Part shown: positions 24,856-33,643 of the stretch, piece by piece
Numbering within the stretch: the stretch's first letter is position 1
How the letters are laid out: every line of letters begins with the position of its first letter
Source of the DNA: Halomarina pelagica
GTDB taxonomy: Archaea; Halobacteriota; Halobacteria; Halobacteriales; Haloarculaceae
Reading direction: 5' to 3'
Assembly: GCF_024228315.1 (NCBI RefSeq)
Contig: NZ_CP100454.1
Location: forward strand, 2,046,001-2,110,000
Length of the DNA: 64,000 bases
The notes under the pieces: generated by a model
What the model was told of the DNA's origin: nothing
The model's input: the letters and a program-made list of their open reading frames with translations, nothing else
The model's database searches: none
Translations under genes and position numbers: made by a program

Positions 24856-25646
24856 CCCTCGACCACCCCCTTGTCCCGCAGGAGGTCGGCCAGTTGTCCG
24901 GCGGTGTCCTCGGCACTGCCCTCGAAGACGGTCGCCTCGCCCTCGGCTTCGGGTTCGTACATCGCGGTGAGGCTGACCGGCGACTCGACGACGCTCGCGT
25001 CCAGCCCGAGGTCCGCGAGTCCCTGCACGTCGAGTTCCTTGCGCTGGGCCTGCCGGATGCCGCGCAGGCTGGCGTAGCGCGGCTCGTTGATCCCCGTCTG
25101 GATGGTGAGCACCGCGGGGAGGGAGACGTCGGTGAGTTCCTCGACGCCGCCCTCCAGTTCGCGGCGGACGTGGGCGACGCCGCCCTCTGCGTCGAGGTCG
25201 AGGGCGTTCACGACGGCCGCCCACTCGAAGCCGACCGTGTCGGCGAGCGCGACGCCCGTGGCCCCGAAGGCGTCGTCGTTGGCCTGGACGCCGGTGAAGA
25301 CGAGGTCGGGGTCCTCAGCCTCGACGACCGCCGCGAGGATGTCCGCCTTCGCGCCGACGTCGAGCATCTCCGTACCGGCGAGCGTCTCGTCCCACACGCG
25401 GATCGCGCGGTCGACGCCCTTCGCGAGCGCCATGCGGACGGTCTCCTCCGCCCGCTCGGGCCCGATGGTGACGGAGACGACCTCGACGTCGTCTCCCGCC
25501 TCCGCGATCCCGACGGCCTCCTCGACGGCGTAGTCGTCCCACTCGTTGAGGTCGTATTCCAGGTACCGCTCGGAGATGCCGAGGCCGTCGATCTCGAAGT
25601 CGTCCTCGGCCTCGGCCACCTCCTTGACGGTGACGAGTATCTTCAT
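24852..25646 (-). CDS. etfB: Electron transfer flavoprotein beta subunit
   Basis: 264 residues from ATG 25646. Family features are the start MKILVTVKEVAE, DLNEWDDYAVEEAVGIAE, the nucleotide-binding DLVFTGVQANDDAFGATGVALAD and the late SLRGIRQAQRKEL recognition loop, which lets Etf dock onto dehydrogenases. It is upstream of etfA in one message. Whether this pair is the bifurcating type cannot be decided from the residues I can see. The upstream gap before the next minus-strand gene is only 35 bases, on a short A+T-rich spacer. Confidence 0.95.
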   Translation of the reverse strand: MKILVTVKEVAEAEDDFEIDGLGISERYLEYDLNEWDDYAVEEAVGIAEAGDDVEVVSVTIGPERAEETVRMALAKGVDRAIRVWDETLAGTEMLDVGAKADILAAVVEAEDPDLVFTGVQANDDAFGATGVALADTVGFEWAAVVNALDLDAEGGVAHVRRELEGGVEELTDVSLPAVLTIQTGINEPRYASLRGIRQAQRKELDVQGLADLGLDASVVESPVSLTAMYEPEAEGEATVFEGSAEDTAGQLADLLRDKGVVEG

Positions 25647-25681
25647 GCACCCGATAGTGGCCCCCGTGCGGTGTTAAACGT

Positions 25682-26806
25682 TTAGGAACGTCTATTACGA
25701 TCTTCCGAGTTTGGGAGGCTGATCAGGTTCTCGCGCCCGATCCGGAGTTTCTCGACGCGGCTCTCCTCGGCCATGCGCGAGAGCAACTGCGAGACCTTCG
25801 CGTTCGACCAGCCGGTCTCCGTGACGATATCGGCCTGCCGCATCCGCCCGCCGTTGTGCCGGAGGAGGCGCTCGACGCGCTCCTCGTCGCTGAGGAGTTC
25901 GTCCTCGACTTCGGCCTCCGCCTCCGCCCCCGATTCGGCGGCGGGACCGCCGGCGGAGCCACCTGCGCGATCCGGCTGGGCCGGCGCGCCCCCGTCGATC
26001 CCCGGTCCGCCGTTCGAGGACGCCGCTCCCCGCCCATCGTCCCCGTCGCGCCGACGGAGCGCGTACATCCCGACGACGGACGCCGTGACGAGGAGCACCG
26101 CCCCGCCCACCGCGGGCACGAGGAGACTGACGCCCCGTGGCTCCTCCCGCGGGTCCACCCCGCCGCGCTCGCGGTAGACGACGGTCAGTTCCCCCGGCGA
26201 GAACGCGGTTTCGCCGCGCCAGGTGAGGACGTCGTTCACCGGGCCGACGCGGGCGCTCTCGACGTAGTAGCCCTCGGGCGGGTAGATGACGAGGCGCTGT
26301 CGCGGCCCGAGCCCGTCGAGCCACATCCCGTCGGTCGTGTTGAACGCGTCCCCGACGTGGACGCGCTCGTCCTCGACGACGGAGAAGTTCGTCCAGTCGA
26401 ACGAGAACCGGAGGGTCCCCGTCGCGTTCCGCGGCCCGTCGCTGTCGTTCACCCCCGTCAGGTTCGCCGCGCGCGTGACGTTGTCGACGGTCATCGTTCG
26501 TCCGGTCGCCTCGCTCGCGAGCGCGCTGGCCCGCCGGAAGACGTCGACCGAGAGACCGACGTCGTTCCCGGACTCGAACTCGTCGGCGAGCTTCTGGAAC
26601 GCGGCCGTCTGGTCGCTATCGTTGAGAGTGTATCGAACAGACACCGTGAACCGGGCGTCGCCGTCGGGCTGGAGGTCGATCGCGATCGTCTGGACCGGAT
26701 CGAACGACGGACGGCTCCCCCCCGTCGCCTGACCGACCGGGACCGTCCCACTCACGACGAGGAGACAGAGCACGAGCGGGAGGGCGAGACGCGACCCGGT
26801 CCACAT
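25682..26806 (-). CDS. Membrane-anchored winged-helix regulator with extracellular domain
   Basis: 374 residues from ATG 26806. A signal segment (LALPLVLCLLVVSGTVPV) is followed by an extracellular strand-rich region of about 190 residues with several N-x-S/T sites, one membrane helix (VSLLVPAVGGAVLLVTASVVGMYALRR, split here for reading), a Gly/Ala/Asp-rich linker, and a C-terminal winged helix (RMRQADIVTETGWSNAKVSQ, then LLSRMAEESRVEKLRIGREN). The layout suggests a one-component sensor that controls genes from the membrane. The family is common in haloarchaea, but its ligand and targets are unknown. It is divergent from the secreted protein at 26946. Confidence 0.8.
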   Translation of the reverse strand: MWTGSRLALPLVLCLLVVSGTVPVGQATGGSRPSFDPVQTIAIDLQPDGDARFTVSVRYTLNDSDQTAAFQKLADEFESGNDVGLSVDVFRRASALASEATGRTMTVDNVTRAANLTGVNDSDGPRNATGTLRFSFDWTNFSVVEDERVHVGDAFNTTDGMWLDGLGPRQRLVIYPPEGYYVESARVGPVNDVLTWRGETAFSPGELTVVYRERGGVDPREEPRGVSLLVPAVGGAVLLVTASVVGMYALRRRDGDDGRGAASSNGGPGIDGGAPAQPDRAGGSAGGPAAESGAEAEAEVEDELLSDEERVERLLRHNGGRMRQADIVTETGWSNAKVSQLLSRMAEESRVEKLRIGRENLISLPNSEDRNRRS

Positions 26807-26945
26807 ATGCCCCGACTGCTCTCCCGGGGAGGAAAACGCTTTCCATCCCCTCGCTGGTTGATACATTCACCGGATCGGATCGAACCGGATCGGATCGAAC
26901 GCGGGAGAGTCGGTTTTTTATATCGCGGCGCGAATTTCTCGAACG

Positions 26946-28208
26946 ATGCGACGTGTCCTCGGGATCGTGTTCGCGCTGTGCGTCCTCTGTACGGGCGTGG
27001 CGGCGACACCGATCGGCGCGTCGTCCGCGCCAGCAGCGCCGTCGGCGTCCGTCGCGTCGTCCGCGCCGTCCTCGCCTCCCGCGGCCCTCCCCGTCGTCAC
27101 CGCCAACAACACCACGAACTACCTCGATCTGAACCGCACGTCGGTCGTTCGGGCGGACTTCCACCGGGCCGACTTCGACGTGTCCGCCGCCCTGTCGGCG
27201 GACTCGACGGCCGTGGCCGGGCGGTTACAGGTGGACGCGCTCGACGTCGCCTTCCGGAACGCCACCACCGCGGACGCACGGCGCGCCGTCCTCCGCCGGT
27301 ACGTCAAGCACCTCGAGAACGAGACGGCGCGGTTACGAGCCAGGGAACGGCAGGCGCTCTCGGCGTTCAACGCCGGCGAGCGGTCCGCGAGTCAATACCT
27401 GCGGACGCTGGCCCAGATCGACGCGGAGGCCGAACGCCTCGAACGCGTCGTGGGTCGACTCGACGAACTGGCGGACCGCGTTCGCGAGCCGTCGATCTCC
27501 GTCCGGCGGCTCAACACCATCCAGTCGGACCTCTTCGCCCTCGACGGTCCCGTGCGCGAACACCTCGTCTCGGTCGCGTCGGGGGACGCGCCGCCGACGC
27601 GCGTCCTCCTGGAGAGTTCCGACACCGGGGTGCTCCTCTCCACGATCGTCACCCGCGACGGGCAGCCGATGTACGTGCGCGAGACGTACCTCGGCGACGT
27701 CCGCCGGACCTCGACGGGTGCCGACAGGTACCGGGGGCTCGACGAGGCGTACGACCGCGCCCGCGAACTGTACCCGTGGGCGGCCGATCGAAACCTCGGC
27801 GGGGCCTTCGGCTTCGCCGAGGTGTATCGGATCACCTTCGTGCATCCGCAGGGGGAACTCACGACGTTCATCGACGGACAGAGCGGGAAGGTGTTCCGCG
27901 AGTATCAGCACAAGGAACTCCCGGGCGTGCCGCTCCCGCACTCGACGGGCAACGTCACCGACGAACTGAACCTCACGGTCGGACGGACCCACCCCGGCGG
28001 TCCGATGCTCGTTCGGCTGGAGAACGCCGCCGGTGAGCCCGTCAACGCGACCGTCACCGTCAACGACGAGCCGGTCGGCACGACGGGTGCCGACGGCGAG
28101 CTGTGGACGCTGTCGTCCGGGTCGAAGGTCGTCGCCGTCCGCGCGACCGCGAGCGAGGGGACGGTGACCGCCGTCGTCCAGGGCACGTCGTCGAACGCCA
28201 CGGGCTGA
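26946..28208 (+). CDS. Large secreted haloarchaeal protein (DUF7096-like)
   Basis: 420 residues. A Sec signal (RRVLGIVFALCVLCTGVAAT) leads into an Ala/Ser/Pro linker and then NTTNYLDLNRTSVVRADFHR, a start I associate with a haloarchaeal secreted family. A helical middle (residues about 95-185, with possible coiled coil) precedes a beta domain and a C-terminal Ig-like piece (VNATVTVNDEPVGTTGADGE). There is no obvious transmembrane anchor. A TATA element TTTTTTATATCG at 26911-26922 implies a leaderless message. It may work with the divergent membrane regulator, but that is only positional. Confidence 0.7.
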   Translation: MRRVLGIVFALCVLCTGVAATPIGASSAPAAPSASVASSAPSSPPAALPVVTANNTTNYLDLNRTSVVRADFHRADFDVSAALSADSTAVAGRLQVDALDVAFRNATTADARRAVLRRYVKHLENETARLRARERQALSAFNAGERSASQYLRTLAQIDAEAERLERVVGRLDELADRVREPSISVRRLNTIQSDLFALDGPVREHLVSVASGDAPPTRVLLESSDTGVLLSTIVTRDGQPMYVRETYLGDVRRTSTGADRYRGLDEAYDRARELYPWAADRNLGGAFGFAEVYRITFVHPQGELTTFIDGQSGKVFREYQHKELPGVPLPHSTGNVTDELNLTVGRTHPGGPMLVRLENAAGEPVNATVTVNDEPVGTTGADGELWTLSSGSKVVAVRATASEGTVTAVVQGTSSNATG

Positions 28209-28259
28209 CGACGGCTCGGCGACGAGGGTTTATGACCGAGGACGTGACCAGCACGTCCC

Positions 28260-28721
28260 GTGTCGGACCGCGCCACCGCCCCCGTCGTCGCCGTCGCCCT
28301 CCTCCTCGCGGTGAGCGTGGCGACGGCGACGGTGGTGGGCGCGCTGGTACTCGATCGCGCCGCGCCCGCCGATCCCCCGCCGCGCGCCGCGTTCTCGCTT
28401 CGCGCCGACGCCTCGGGATCGATCGCCCTCACGCACCTCGGCGGCGACCCGGTCGATCCCGACACGCTCCGGATGCGCGTTATGGTCGACGGCGAGCCGA
28501 TCGCTCACCAGCCGCCGGTGCCGTTCTTCGCGGCTCGCGGGTTCGAGAGCGGGCCGACCGGCGCGTTCAACGGCGCGACCCGCGGCCCGTGGCGACCGGG
28601 CGAGACGGCGACCCTCAGACTGGCGGGGACGAACACGCGCCTCCGGGAGGGGTCGACCGTGACGGTCCGCCTCTGGATCGACGGGTCGCCGCTCGCGCGC
28701 CTCGAAGCGCGCGTCGGATAG
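28260..28721 (+). CDS. Type IV pilin-like protein
   Basis: 153 residues from GTG 28260. The N-terminus MSDRATAPVVAVALLLAVSV is a class III-like prepilin start: a short charged leader, then a hydrophobic helix of about 20 residues. The rest (AAFSLRADASGSIALTHLGG, DGEPIAHQPPVPFFAARGF) is a small beta domain like the DUF1628 archaeal pilin-like proteins. Cleavage by a PibD-type peptidase such as the one at 39728 would be expected. The leader is short and no strict cleavage motif is plain, so simple type II membrane anchoring remains possible. Confidence 0.75.
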   Translation: MSDRATAPVVAVALLLAVSVATATVVGALVLDRAAPADPPPRAAFSLRADASGSIALTHLGGDPVDPDTLRMRVMVDGEPIAHQPPVPFFAARGFESGPTGAFNGATRGPWRPGETATLRLAGTNTRLREGSTVTVRLWIDGSPLARLEARVG

Positions 28722-28749
28722 CGGCGTGCAGCGCCGTGGACGCTCCGAA

Positions 28750-29406
28750 TCAGGCCGAGGACTCGCTCTCTGCGGTCTCGCGCTCCGCTCCGGGCGCTCG
28801 CGCGACCGTCGTGATGGCGATGTCGGGGCTGTAGCTCGGTCCCATGAGGTGGTGTTCGAACGTCTCGAATCCCGCCTCGCGGAACATCCGGTCGGCCTCG
28901 TCCTCGTCGTAGAAGAGCATGATGGCGTCGGCGAGGCGTTGGAACACGGAGGATTTCGGGTAGTTCGGGCCGACGACGAGCACCGTGCCGCCGGGTTCGA
29001 CGACGCGGCGGAGTTCCGCGAGGGTGGCGACGGGGTCCGGCCAGTACTCGATGGAGCCCGAGGACCAGACGGCGTCGAAGGCGTCGTCCTCGAACGGGAG
29101 GCGCTCGGCGTCGCCGAGGTAGAAGTCCACCGGGCCGGTCTTGCCGAACTTCGCCCACGCCTTCTCCAGCTGGTGGACGCTCTGATCGAGGCCGTGGACG
29201 TTCTCGGTGCGTTCGAGCAGCCCCTCGGTGGCGAATCCGGTGCCGCAGCCCACGTCGAGGACGGCGTCGCCCGCCTCGATCCCGAACAGGTCGAGCGCCT
29301 CCGCGCGCATCTCCTCGTTCCAGATGAAGGGGTTCACCTGATCGTACACCTTGGAGAGGTACTTGTAGAACAGCCGCGCGCGGGCCTTGTCTTCGAGAAC
29401 TCCCAT
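28750..29406 (-). CDS. SAM-dependent methyltransferase, MPBQ/UbiE-like
   Basis: 218 residues from ATG 29406 (MGVLEDKARARLFYKYLSKV). Class I motifs are AGDAVLDVGCGTGFATEGL, then VHGLDQSVHQLEKA, DFYLGDAERLPFEDDAFDAV and PGGTVLVVGPNYPKS. The YDQVNPFIWNEEMRAEAL start resembles MPBQ/MSBQ and quinone methyltransferases, so a role in menaquinone methylation is possible, but haloarchaeal members of this group are not characterised as far as I know. The acidic C-terminus (ERETAESESSA) is typical of halophiles. Confidence 0.82.
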   Translation of the reverse strand: MGVLEDKARARLFYKYLSKVYDQVNPFIWNEEMRAEALDLFGIEAGDAVLDVGCGTGFATEGLLERTENVHGLDQSVHQLEKAWAKFGKTGPVDFYLGDAERLPFEDDAFDAVWSSGSIEYWPDPVATLAELRRVVEPGGTVLVVGPNYPKSSVFQRLADAIMLFYDEDEADRMFREAGFETFEHHLMGPSYSPDIAITTVARAPGAERETAESESSA

Positions 29407-29547
29407 TGCCCGCGGTTGGGGCCGTCCGCGCATAGTTCTGCGGATTCGCGGTCGCGGGGTGACGTGATCGGGTTCGTTACGAGTGAGCCGTGACGGAGCA
29501 CCTCTGATGCCCTCGATACGTGACTAAGCGAATCGAATCGAATCGGA

Positions 29548-29790
29548 ACCATCTCGAAAGCCCTCGCGCTGTAGACTCGCGCGCCTCGCTGCGCTCCTCG
29601 GCTCACTGCGTTCGCCTGCGGTGCTTACGTCGGCGTGCTTCGTCTACAGCCCTCGCCCTTTCAGTCCGCCAGGAGACTCATCTTACTCGGCTTCTGAGCC
29701 CCCGCTCGCTCGCGGTGCTCGCTCACGGGACCGCCAGGAACGGCACTGCACCCGCACGCCAGCCCTCCCCCGCCCTCGCGCGGTCGCCGG
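29548..29790 (+). repeat. Family B hairpin element, copy B2
   Basis: The left anchor ATCTCGAAAGCCCTCGCGC at 29551-29569 and the right anchor CCCTCGCCCTTTCAGTCCGC near 29650 flank arms GCTGTAGAC (29568-29576) and GTCTACAGC (29642-29650), nine perfect pairs. The tail GGAGACTCATCTTACTCGGC, GGACCGCCAGGAAC and CGCCAGCCCTCCCCCGCCC matches copy B1' closely. The sequence before the left anchor (CGAATCGGAACC) also matches B1'. The element fills the gap between the methyltransferase promoter side and element A6. Confidence 0.7.
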
Positions 29791-29864
29791 CGTGACACGC
29801 GCTCGCGGCCACGAGCGAGGCGTTTCACGTCACCGTCGCACCGGCGGGTGACCCACCGTCACGC

Positions 29865-30035
29865 GAGTTCGCCGCACCGCGAGCGAGGCGCGAAGCGCCG
29901 AGCGAGCGGGCCAAGGACCCCCGAGCGCAGCGAGGGGGTGACGCCGGTTTTTAGTCCAGGTTTTGCCAGCGCGCCGCGGGCGACCGCGGAGCGTGTCGCC
30001 CGCAAGCGCGCGCAGCGAAACGTGGTTCGCAAATA
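29865..30035 (-). repeat. Diverged family A element, copy A6 (minus strand)
   Basis: On the minus strand it reads ACGTTTCGC, then a stem GCGGGCGAC (29995-30003) with GTCGCCCGC (29976-29984), then GGCAAAACCTGGACTAAAAA ending near 29947 and a CACCCCCTCGCTGCG tail. These correspond to ACCTTTTGC, stem, GGTAAAAGCTGGANCAAAA of the other copies. Unlike the other five it does not follow a gene on its own strand: it lies upstream of the ATP synthase cluster in the opposite direction. Together with B2 it accounts for most of the 667-base gap 29407-30073. Confidence 0.55.
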
Positions 30036-30073
30036 CCAAATAGGCCCTCGTCCAAGTTTCGTCTGACATAATT

Positions 30074-30406
30074 ATGGCGAGACCCGAGGTTCTTGACCGC
30101 ATCAAAGGGGCCGAGCGCGAGGCCGACGAAATCCTCGCCGAGGCCGAGAGCGACCGCGACGAACGCATCGCGGAGGCGCGCCGGCGGGCCGACGAGATCC
30201 GCGCGCAGGCCGAGGCGGAGGCCGACGAGCACGAGGCCGAGCGACTCGCCGAGGCCCGCGCGGGCATCGAGGAGGAGCGCGAGGCCATCCTCGAGGCCGG
30301 CGAGGAGGAACGCGCCGCGCTCGAAGCACAGGCGGAAGACCGCGAGGAGGAGGTCGTAGAGGAGGTGCTCGACCGGTTCAAGGAGGCCGTCCATGCTCAG
30401 ACCTGA
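30074..30406 (+). CDS. atpH: A-type ATP synthase subunit H
   Basis: 110 residues, almost entirely one charged helix (AEREADEILAEAESDRDERI, repeated Ala/Glu/Arg heptads) without a membrane segment. Subunit H pairs with E to form the peripheral stalk of the archaeal A1AO ATP synthase. It is the first gene of the cluster, as usual in haloarchaea. An A+T-richer stretch at about 30030-30072 (AAATACCAAATAGG) is the probable promoter. The end overlaps atpI by 14 bases. Confidence 0.9.
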   Translation: MARPEVLDRIKGAEREADEILAEAESDRDERIAEARRRADEIRAQAEAEADEHEAERLAEARAGIEEEREAILEAGEEERAALEAQAEDREEEVVEEVLDRFKEAVHAQT

Positions 30407-32588
30407 GCGAATGAGCCGGGTGTCGGTGACCGGCTCGAAGAAGGTCCTCGACGACGCCATCGAGACCGTCCACGACCTCAACCTGCTGCACCTCACCGAC
30501 TACGACGGCGACTGGGAGGAGTTCACCCCCGGTAACCCGCTGTCCGGTGCCGACCGGGCGTCGGAGAAGCTCGTCACCGTCCGGTCGCTCCAGAGCATCC
30601 TCGGCATCGAGGACGAGGACGCCGGCCCGGCGCGCATCGTCACCGAGGAGGCGCTGGACGAGGAGCTGGAGGAGATCCGCGGGCGCGTCAACCGGCTCGA
30701 CGACCGCCGCGACGAACTCCGCGACCAGCTGCGCGCCGTCGAGGACCGTATCGACACGATGGAGCCGTTCGCGCGGCTCAACATCGACCTCGACCTCCTG
30801 TCGGGCTACGACTCGCTGTCGGTCTCCGTCGGGGAGGGCGACGCGGAGCGGGTTCGGGACGCGCTCGACGACGCCGGCGTGGACGACTACCGCGTGTTCG
30901 CCGAGGACGGCGTCCTCGCCGTCTTCGCGCGCGTCGACGACCTCGACGAGATCCTCGTCGGGACGGACGTCACGATCTACGACGTGCCCGACGCCGAGGG
31001 GACCCCGAGCGAGTACGTCTCGGAACTCGAACACGAGCGTAAACAGCTCCAGTCGAAGCTCCGGACCGTCCGCGACGAACTCGAGGAGGAGCGCTACGAG
31101 GTCGGCGGGTTCCTGCTCGCCGCCGAGGAGACGCTCGCCATCACGGTCGAGCGTCGGGAGGCTCCGCTCGCCTTCGCGACGACGGAGAACGCCTTCGTCG
31201 CCGAGGGGTGGATCCCCACCGCGCGCGTCGGCGACCTCGAGGACGGCCTCAAGCGGGAGGTCGGCGAGCACGTCGACGTGGACGAACTCGAGGTCGCGCA
31301 GTACGACGGCCGCGGTCGCGTCGTCGAGCGCGAGGACGTGGGCGGCGCGCCCGGTCGACGGCCGACGGCCGCCGACGGCGGTGAGGAGGGCGACGAGGTC
31401 GCCGCGGACGGCGGCACCGTCGACGCGGAGCGCGGTCCCCACGGGCGGACGAGCCTCGCCCCGCCGGTGATCCAGCAGAACCCGAAGGGCGTGAACTTCT
31501 TCGAGACGCTCGTCGACGTCATCAACCGCCCGAAGTACTCGGAACTCGATCCCACGGTGGTCCTGTTTCTCACCTTCCCGGTGTTCTTCGGGCTGATGAT
31601 CGGTGACCTCGGGTACGGGTTGCTCTACACGCTCATCGGGTGGTACATCTACGCGAACTTCGACAGCGTGGCGATCAAGAGCCTCGGCGGGGTCGGCATG
31701 CTCGCGGGCCTCTCGACCGCGGTCTTCGGCATCCTCTACGGGGAGGTCTTCGGGCTGCACGTGCTCGGCGACGTGCTCTGGGCCGGGCACCCGCCCATCC
31801 ACAAGGGGCTGCAGCCCCACTACGAGCAGTACGCGTTCCTCTGGCTCGTGATCAGCGTCCTGTTCGGGCTGGCGCACCTCACGATCGGCTACGCGTTCGA
31901 CTTCTACGAGCACCTCGACCACGGGTTCGGCGACGCCATGCTCCACAGCGGGTCGTGGCTCCTGATGCTGTTCGGCCTGTGGACGTGGATCTTCAGCGAC
32001 GTGCTCGAGGGAACGGCTCCCGGGTTCATGGTCGGTCCCGAGAGCGTCTTCAACGGGAACCCCATCGCGCTCGGGTTCACCGGCTTCCCGGCGATCGTCG
32101 GCTGGGGCGGCCTGGCGGTGTTCCTCGTCGGGCTCGTCCTGCTGGTGTACGGCGAACCGATCGAGGGCGTCGAGGCGCTCAACGTGCTCGTGAACGCGCT
32201 GTCGTACACGCGGCTCGCCGCGGTGCTGCTCGCGAAGGCGGGCATGGCGTTCGTCGTGAACCTCCTCGTGTTCGGCGCGTACGAGCACGAGGGCGAGTGG
32301 CACTTCATCTTCCCCGAGCACTCGCTCGCGTACGCCCAGGAACACGGCGAGGTGGTCTTCGCCGGGATGCTCAACGGGTCCGGCCCGCTCGAACTCGTCC
32401 TCGGCGGGATCGCCGGCATCGTCATCCTGGTCGTCGGTCACGCGCTGGTGCTCGTCCTCGGCGTCACGAGCGCCGGTCTGCAGGCCGTGCGTCTCGAGTA
32501 CGTCGAGTTCTTCGGCAAGTTCTTCGAGGGCGGCGGCGAGGCGTACGAGCCGTTCGGCTACGAACGCCGCTACACGACCGAGGAGTAG
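30393..32588 (+). CDS. atpI: A-type ATP synthase subunit I (a subunit)
   Basis: 731 residues from ATG 30393 (MLRPERMSRVSVTGSKKVLD); a second ATG lies six codons on. The N-terminal half is a soluble stalk region with coiled coils (EHERKQLQSKLRTVRDELEE) and an acidic Gly-rich insert near residues 315-345. The C-terminal half has about seven to eight membrane helices, including VNALSYTRLAAVLLAKAGMA with the Arg that faces the rotor. It forms the ion half-channels with ring subunit K. The end EAYEPFGYERRYTTEE is typical. The gap that follows separates it from atpK. Confidence 0.94.
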   Translation: MLRPERMSRVSVTGSKKVLDDAIETVHDLNLLHLTDYDGDWEEFTPGNPLSGADRASEKLVTVRSLQSILGIEDEDAGPARIVTEEALDEELEEIRGRVNRLDDRRDELRDQLRAVEDRIDTMEPFARLNIDLDLLSGYDSLSVSVGEGDAERVRDALDDAGVDDYRVFAEDGVLAVFARVDDLDEILVGTDVTIYDVPDAEGTPSEYVSELEHERKQLQSKLRTVRDELEEERYEVGGFLLAAEETLAITVERREAPLAFATTENAFVAEGWIPTARVGDLEDGLKREVGEHVDVDELEVAQYDGRGRVVEREDVGGAPGRRPTAADGGEEGDEVAADGGTVDAERGPHGRTSLAPPVIQQNPKGVNFFETLVDVINRPKYSELDPTVVLFLTFPVFFGLMIGDLGYGLLYTLIGWYIYANFDSVAIKSLGGVGMLAGLSTAVFGILYGEVFGLHVLGDVLWAGHPPIHKGLQPHYEQYAFLWLVISVLFGLAHLTIGYAFDFYEHLDHGFGDAMLHSGSWLLMLFGLWTWIFSDVLEGTAPGFMVGPESVFNGNPIALGFTGFPAIVGWGGLAVFLVGLVLLVYGEPIEGVEALNVLVNALSYTRLAAVLLAKAGMAFVVNLLVFGAYEHEGEWHFIFPEHSLAYAQEHGEVVFAGMLNGSGPLELVLGGIAGIVILVVGHALVLVLGVTSAGLQAVRLEYVEFFGKFFEGGGEAYEPFGYERRYTTEE

Positions 32589-32776
32589 CCGGAGAACTCC
32601 GGCTTTTGGCGAGTTTCTTCGGTTCAGTTCCGAACCCTCAGTATAGGTATTTCGAGAGGCTCAAATCTTACGATTCTCGGCTTTACGACGGTATTGCCCG
32701 GTGAATTTGGGAAGCTTTATGAAGTCGCTGGGACGACTCCCAACTGTTCGGTTACGAGCGAACCACCCCGGAATCC
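32589..32776 (+). promoter_or_regulatory. Intergenic region with probable internal promoter before atpK
   Basis: This 188-base gap inside the ATP synthase cluster is lower in GC than the genes around it. A run of AGCTTTATGAAG at about 32712-32723 resembles a TATA element and would start a transcript about 30-40 bases before the atpK ATG. An extra promoter here would fit the need for many K (c-ring) subunits per complex. No hairpin of family A or B is seen. Confidence 0.45.
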
Positions 32777-33043
32777 ATGTTAGAATTCGTCATCGCATTC
32801 GTCAGCAGTATCGCACCGCTCCTGCAGGAAAGCGCGTCCACGGCCGCCATCCCGCCGAAGGCCGGCGCGGCGCTCGCGGTCGGTCTCGCCGCGTTCGGGT
32901 CGGGCTACGCGGAGCGCGGCATCGGTGCCGCCGCCGTCGGTGCCATCGCGGAGGACGAGAGCATGTTCGGTCGCGGCCTCATCCTGACGGTCCTGCCGGA
33001 GACGCTCGTCATCCTCGCGCTGGTCACCGTCTTCGTCGTCTAA
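32777..33043 (+). CDS. atpK: A-type ATP synthase subunit K (rotor ring proteolipid)
   Basis: 88 residues, two membrane helices: KAGAALAVGLAAFGSGYAER then FGRGLILTVLPETLVILALV. The ion-binding carboxylate is Glu75 in the second helix (LPETL). The glycine-rich first helix and the polar loop (GAIAEDESMF) are normal for the family. The N-terminus MLEFVIAFVSSIAPLLQESA may be a cleaved signal, as in other haloarchaeal AtpK. The next gene begins 21 bases later. Confidence 0.95.
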   Translation: MLEFVIAFVSSIAPLLQESASTAAIPPKAGAALAVGLAAFGSGYAERGIGAAAVGAIAEDESMFGRGLILTVLPETLVILALVTVFVV

Positions 33044-33064
33044 ACCCCCCTGCCTTCTCAAATT

Positions 33065-33643
33065 ATGAGCCTTGAAACGGTCGTAGAGGACATTCGAGAC
33101 GAGGCCCGCGCGCGTGCGGAGGAGATCCGTTCGGACGCCGAGGAGCGCGCCGAGCAGATCGTCGCGGAGGCGGAGGCCGACGCCGAAGAGATCCTCTCTG
33201 AACGAAAGCAGGCGGTGGAACGACAGATCGACCAGGAGCGCGAGCAGAAGCTCTCGAGCGCGAAGTTGCAGGCCAAGCAGGCGCGCCTTGAGGCGCGCCG
33301 CGACGTGCTGGAGGACGTCCGCGAGTCCGTCGAGGAGCGCATCGCGACGATGGAGGAGGACCGCGAGGAACTCACCCGCGCGCTGCTCGCCGCGGCCGAC
33401 GAGGAGTTCGAGAGCGACGCTCAGAAGCGCGTCTACGGCCGTGACGACGACGAGGCGCTGCTCGCGGAGATCCTCGCGGACTACGACGACTACGAGTACG
33501 CCGGCGCGGTCGAGTGCCTCGGCGGCGTCGTCGTCGAGAGCGAGGGCTCGCGCATCCGCGTGAACAACACGTTCGACTCCGTGCTGGAGGACGTCTGGGA
33601 GGACAGCCTCCGCGACGTCAGCTCCCACCTGTTCGACCAATGA
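33065..33643 (+). CDS. atpE: A-type ATP synthase subunit E
   Basis: 192 residues. The first 110 residues form a long charged helix (ARAEEIRSDAEERAEQIVAE), and the rest is a small mixed domain (YAGAVECLGGVVVESEGSRI, VNNTFDSVLEDVWEDSLRDV), the standard E-subunit plan. It pairs with H in the peripheral stalk. The stop overlaps the atpC start (ATGA), so the two are coupled. Confidence 0.94.
   Translation: MSLETVVEDIRDEARARAEEIRSDAEERAEQIVAEAEADAEEILSERKQAVERQIDQEREQKLSSAKLQAKQARLEARRDVLEDVRESVEERIATMEEDREELTRALLAAADEEFESDAQKRVYGRDDDEALLAEILADYDDYEYAGAVECLGGVVVESEGSRIRVNNTFDSVLEDVWEDSLRDVSSHLFDQ

Noticed and set aside
30378-32441. 687-codon open frame on the minus strand
   Set aside because: Antisense shadow of atpI.
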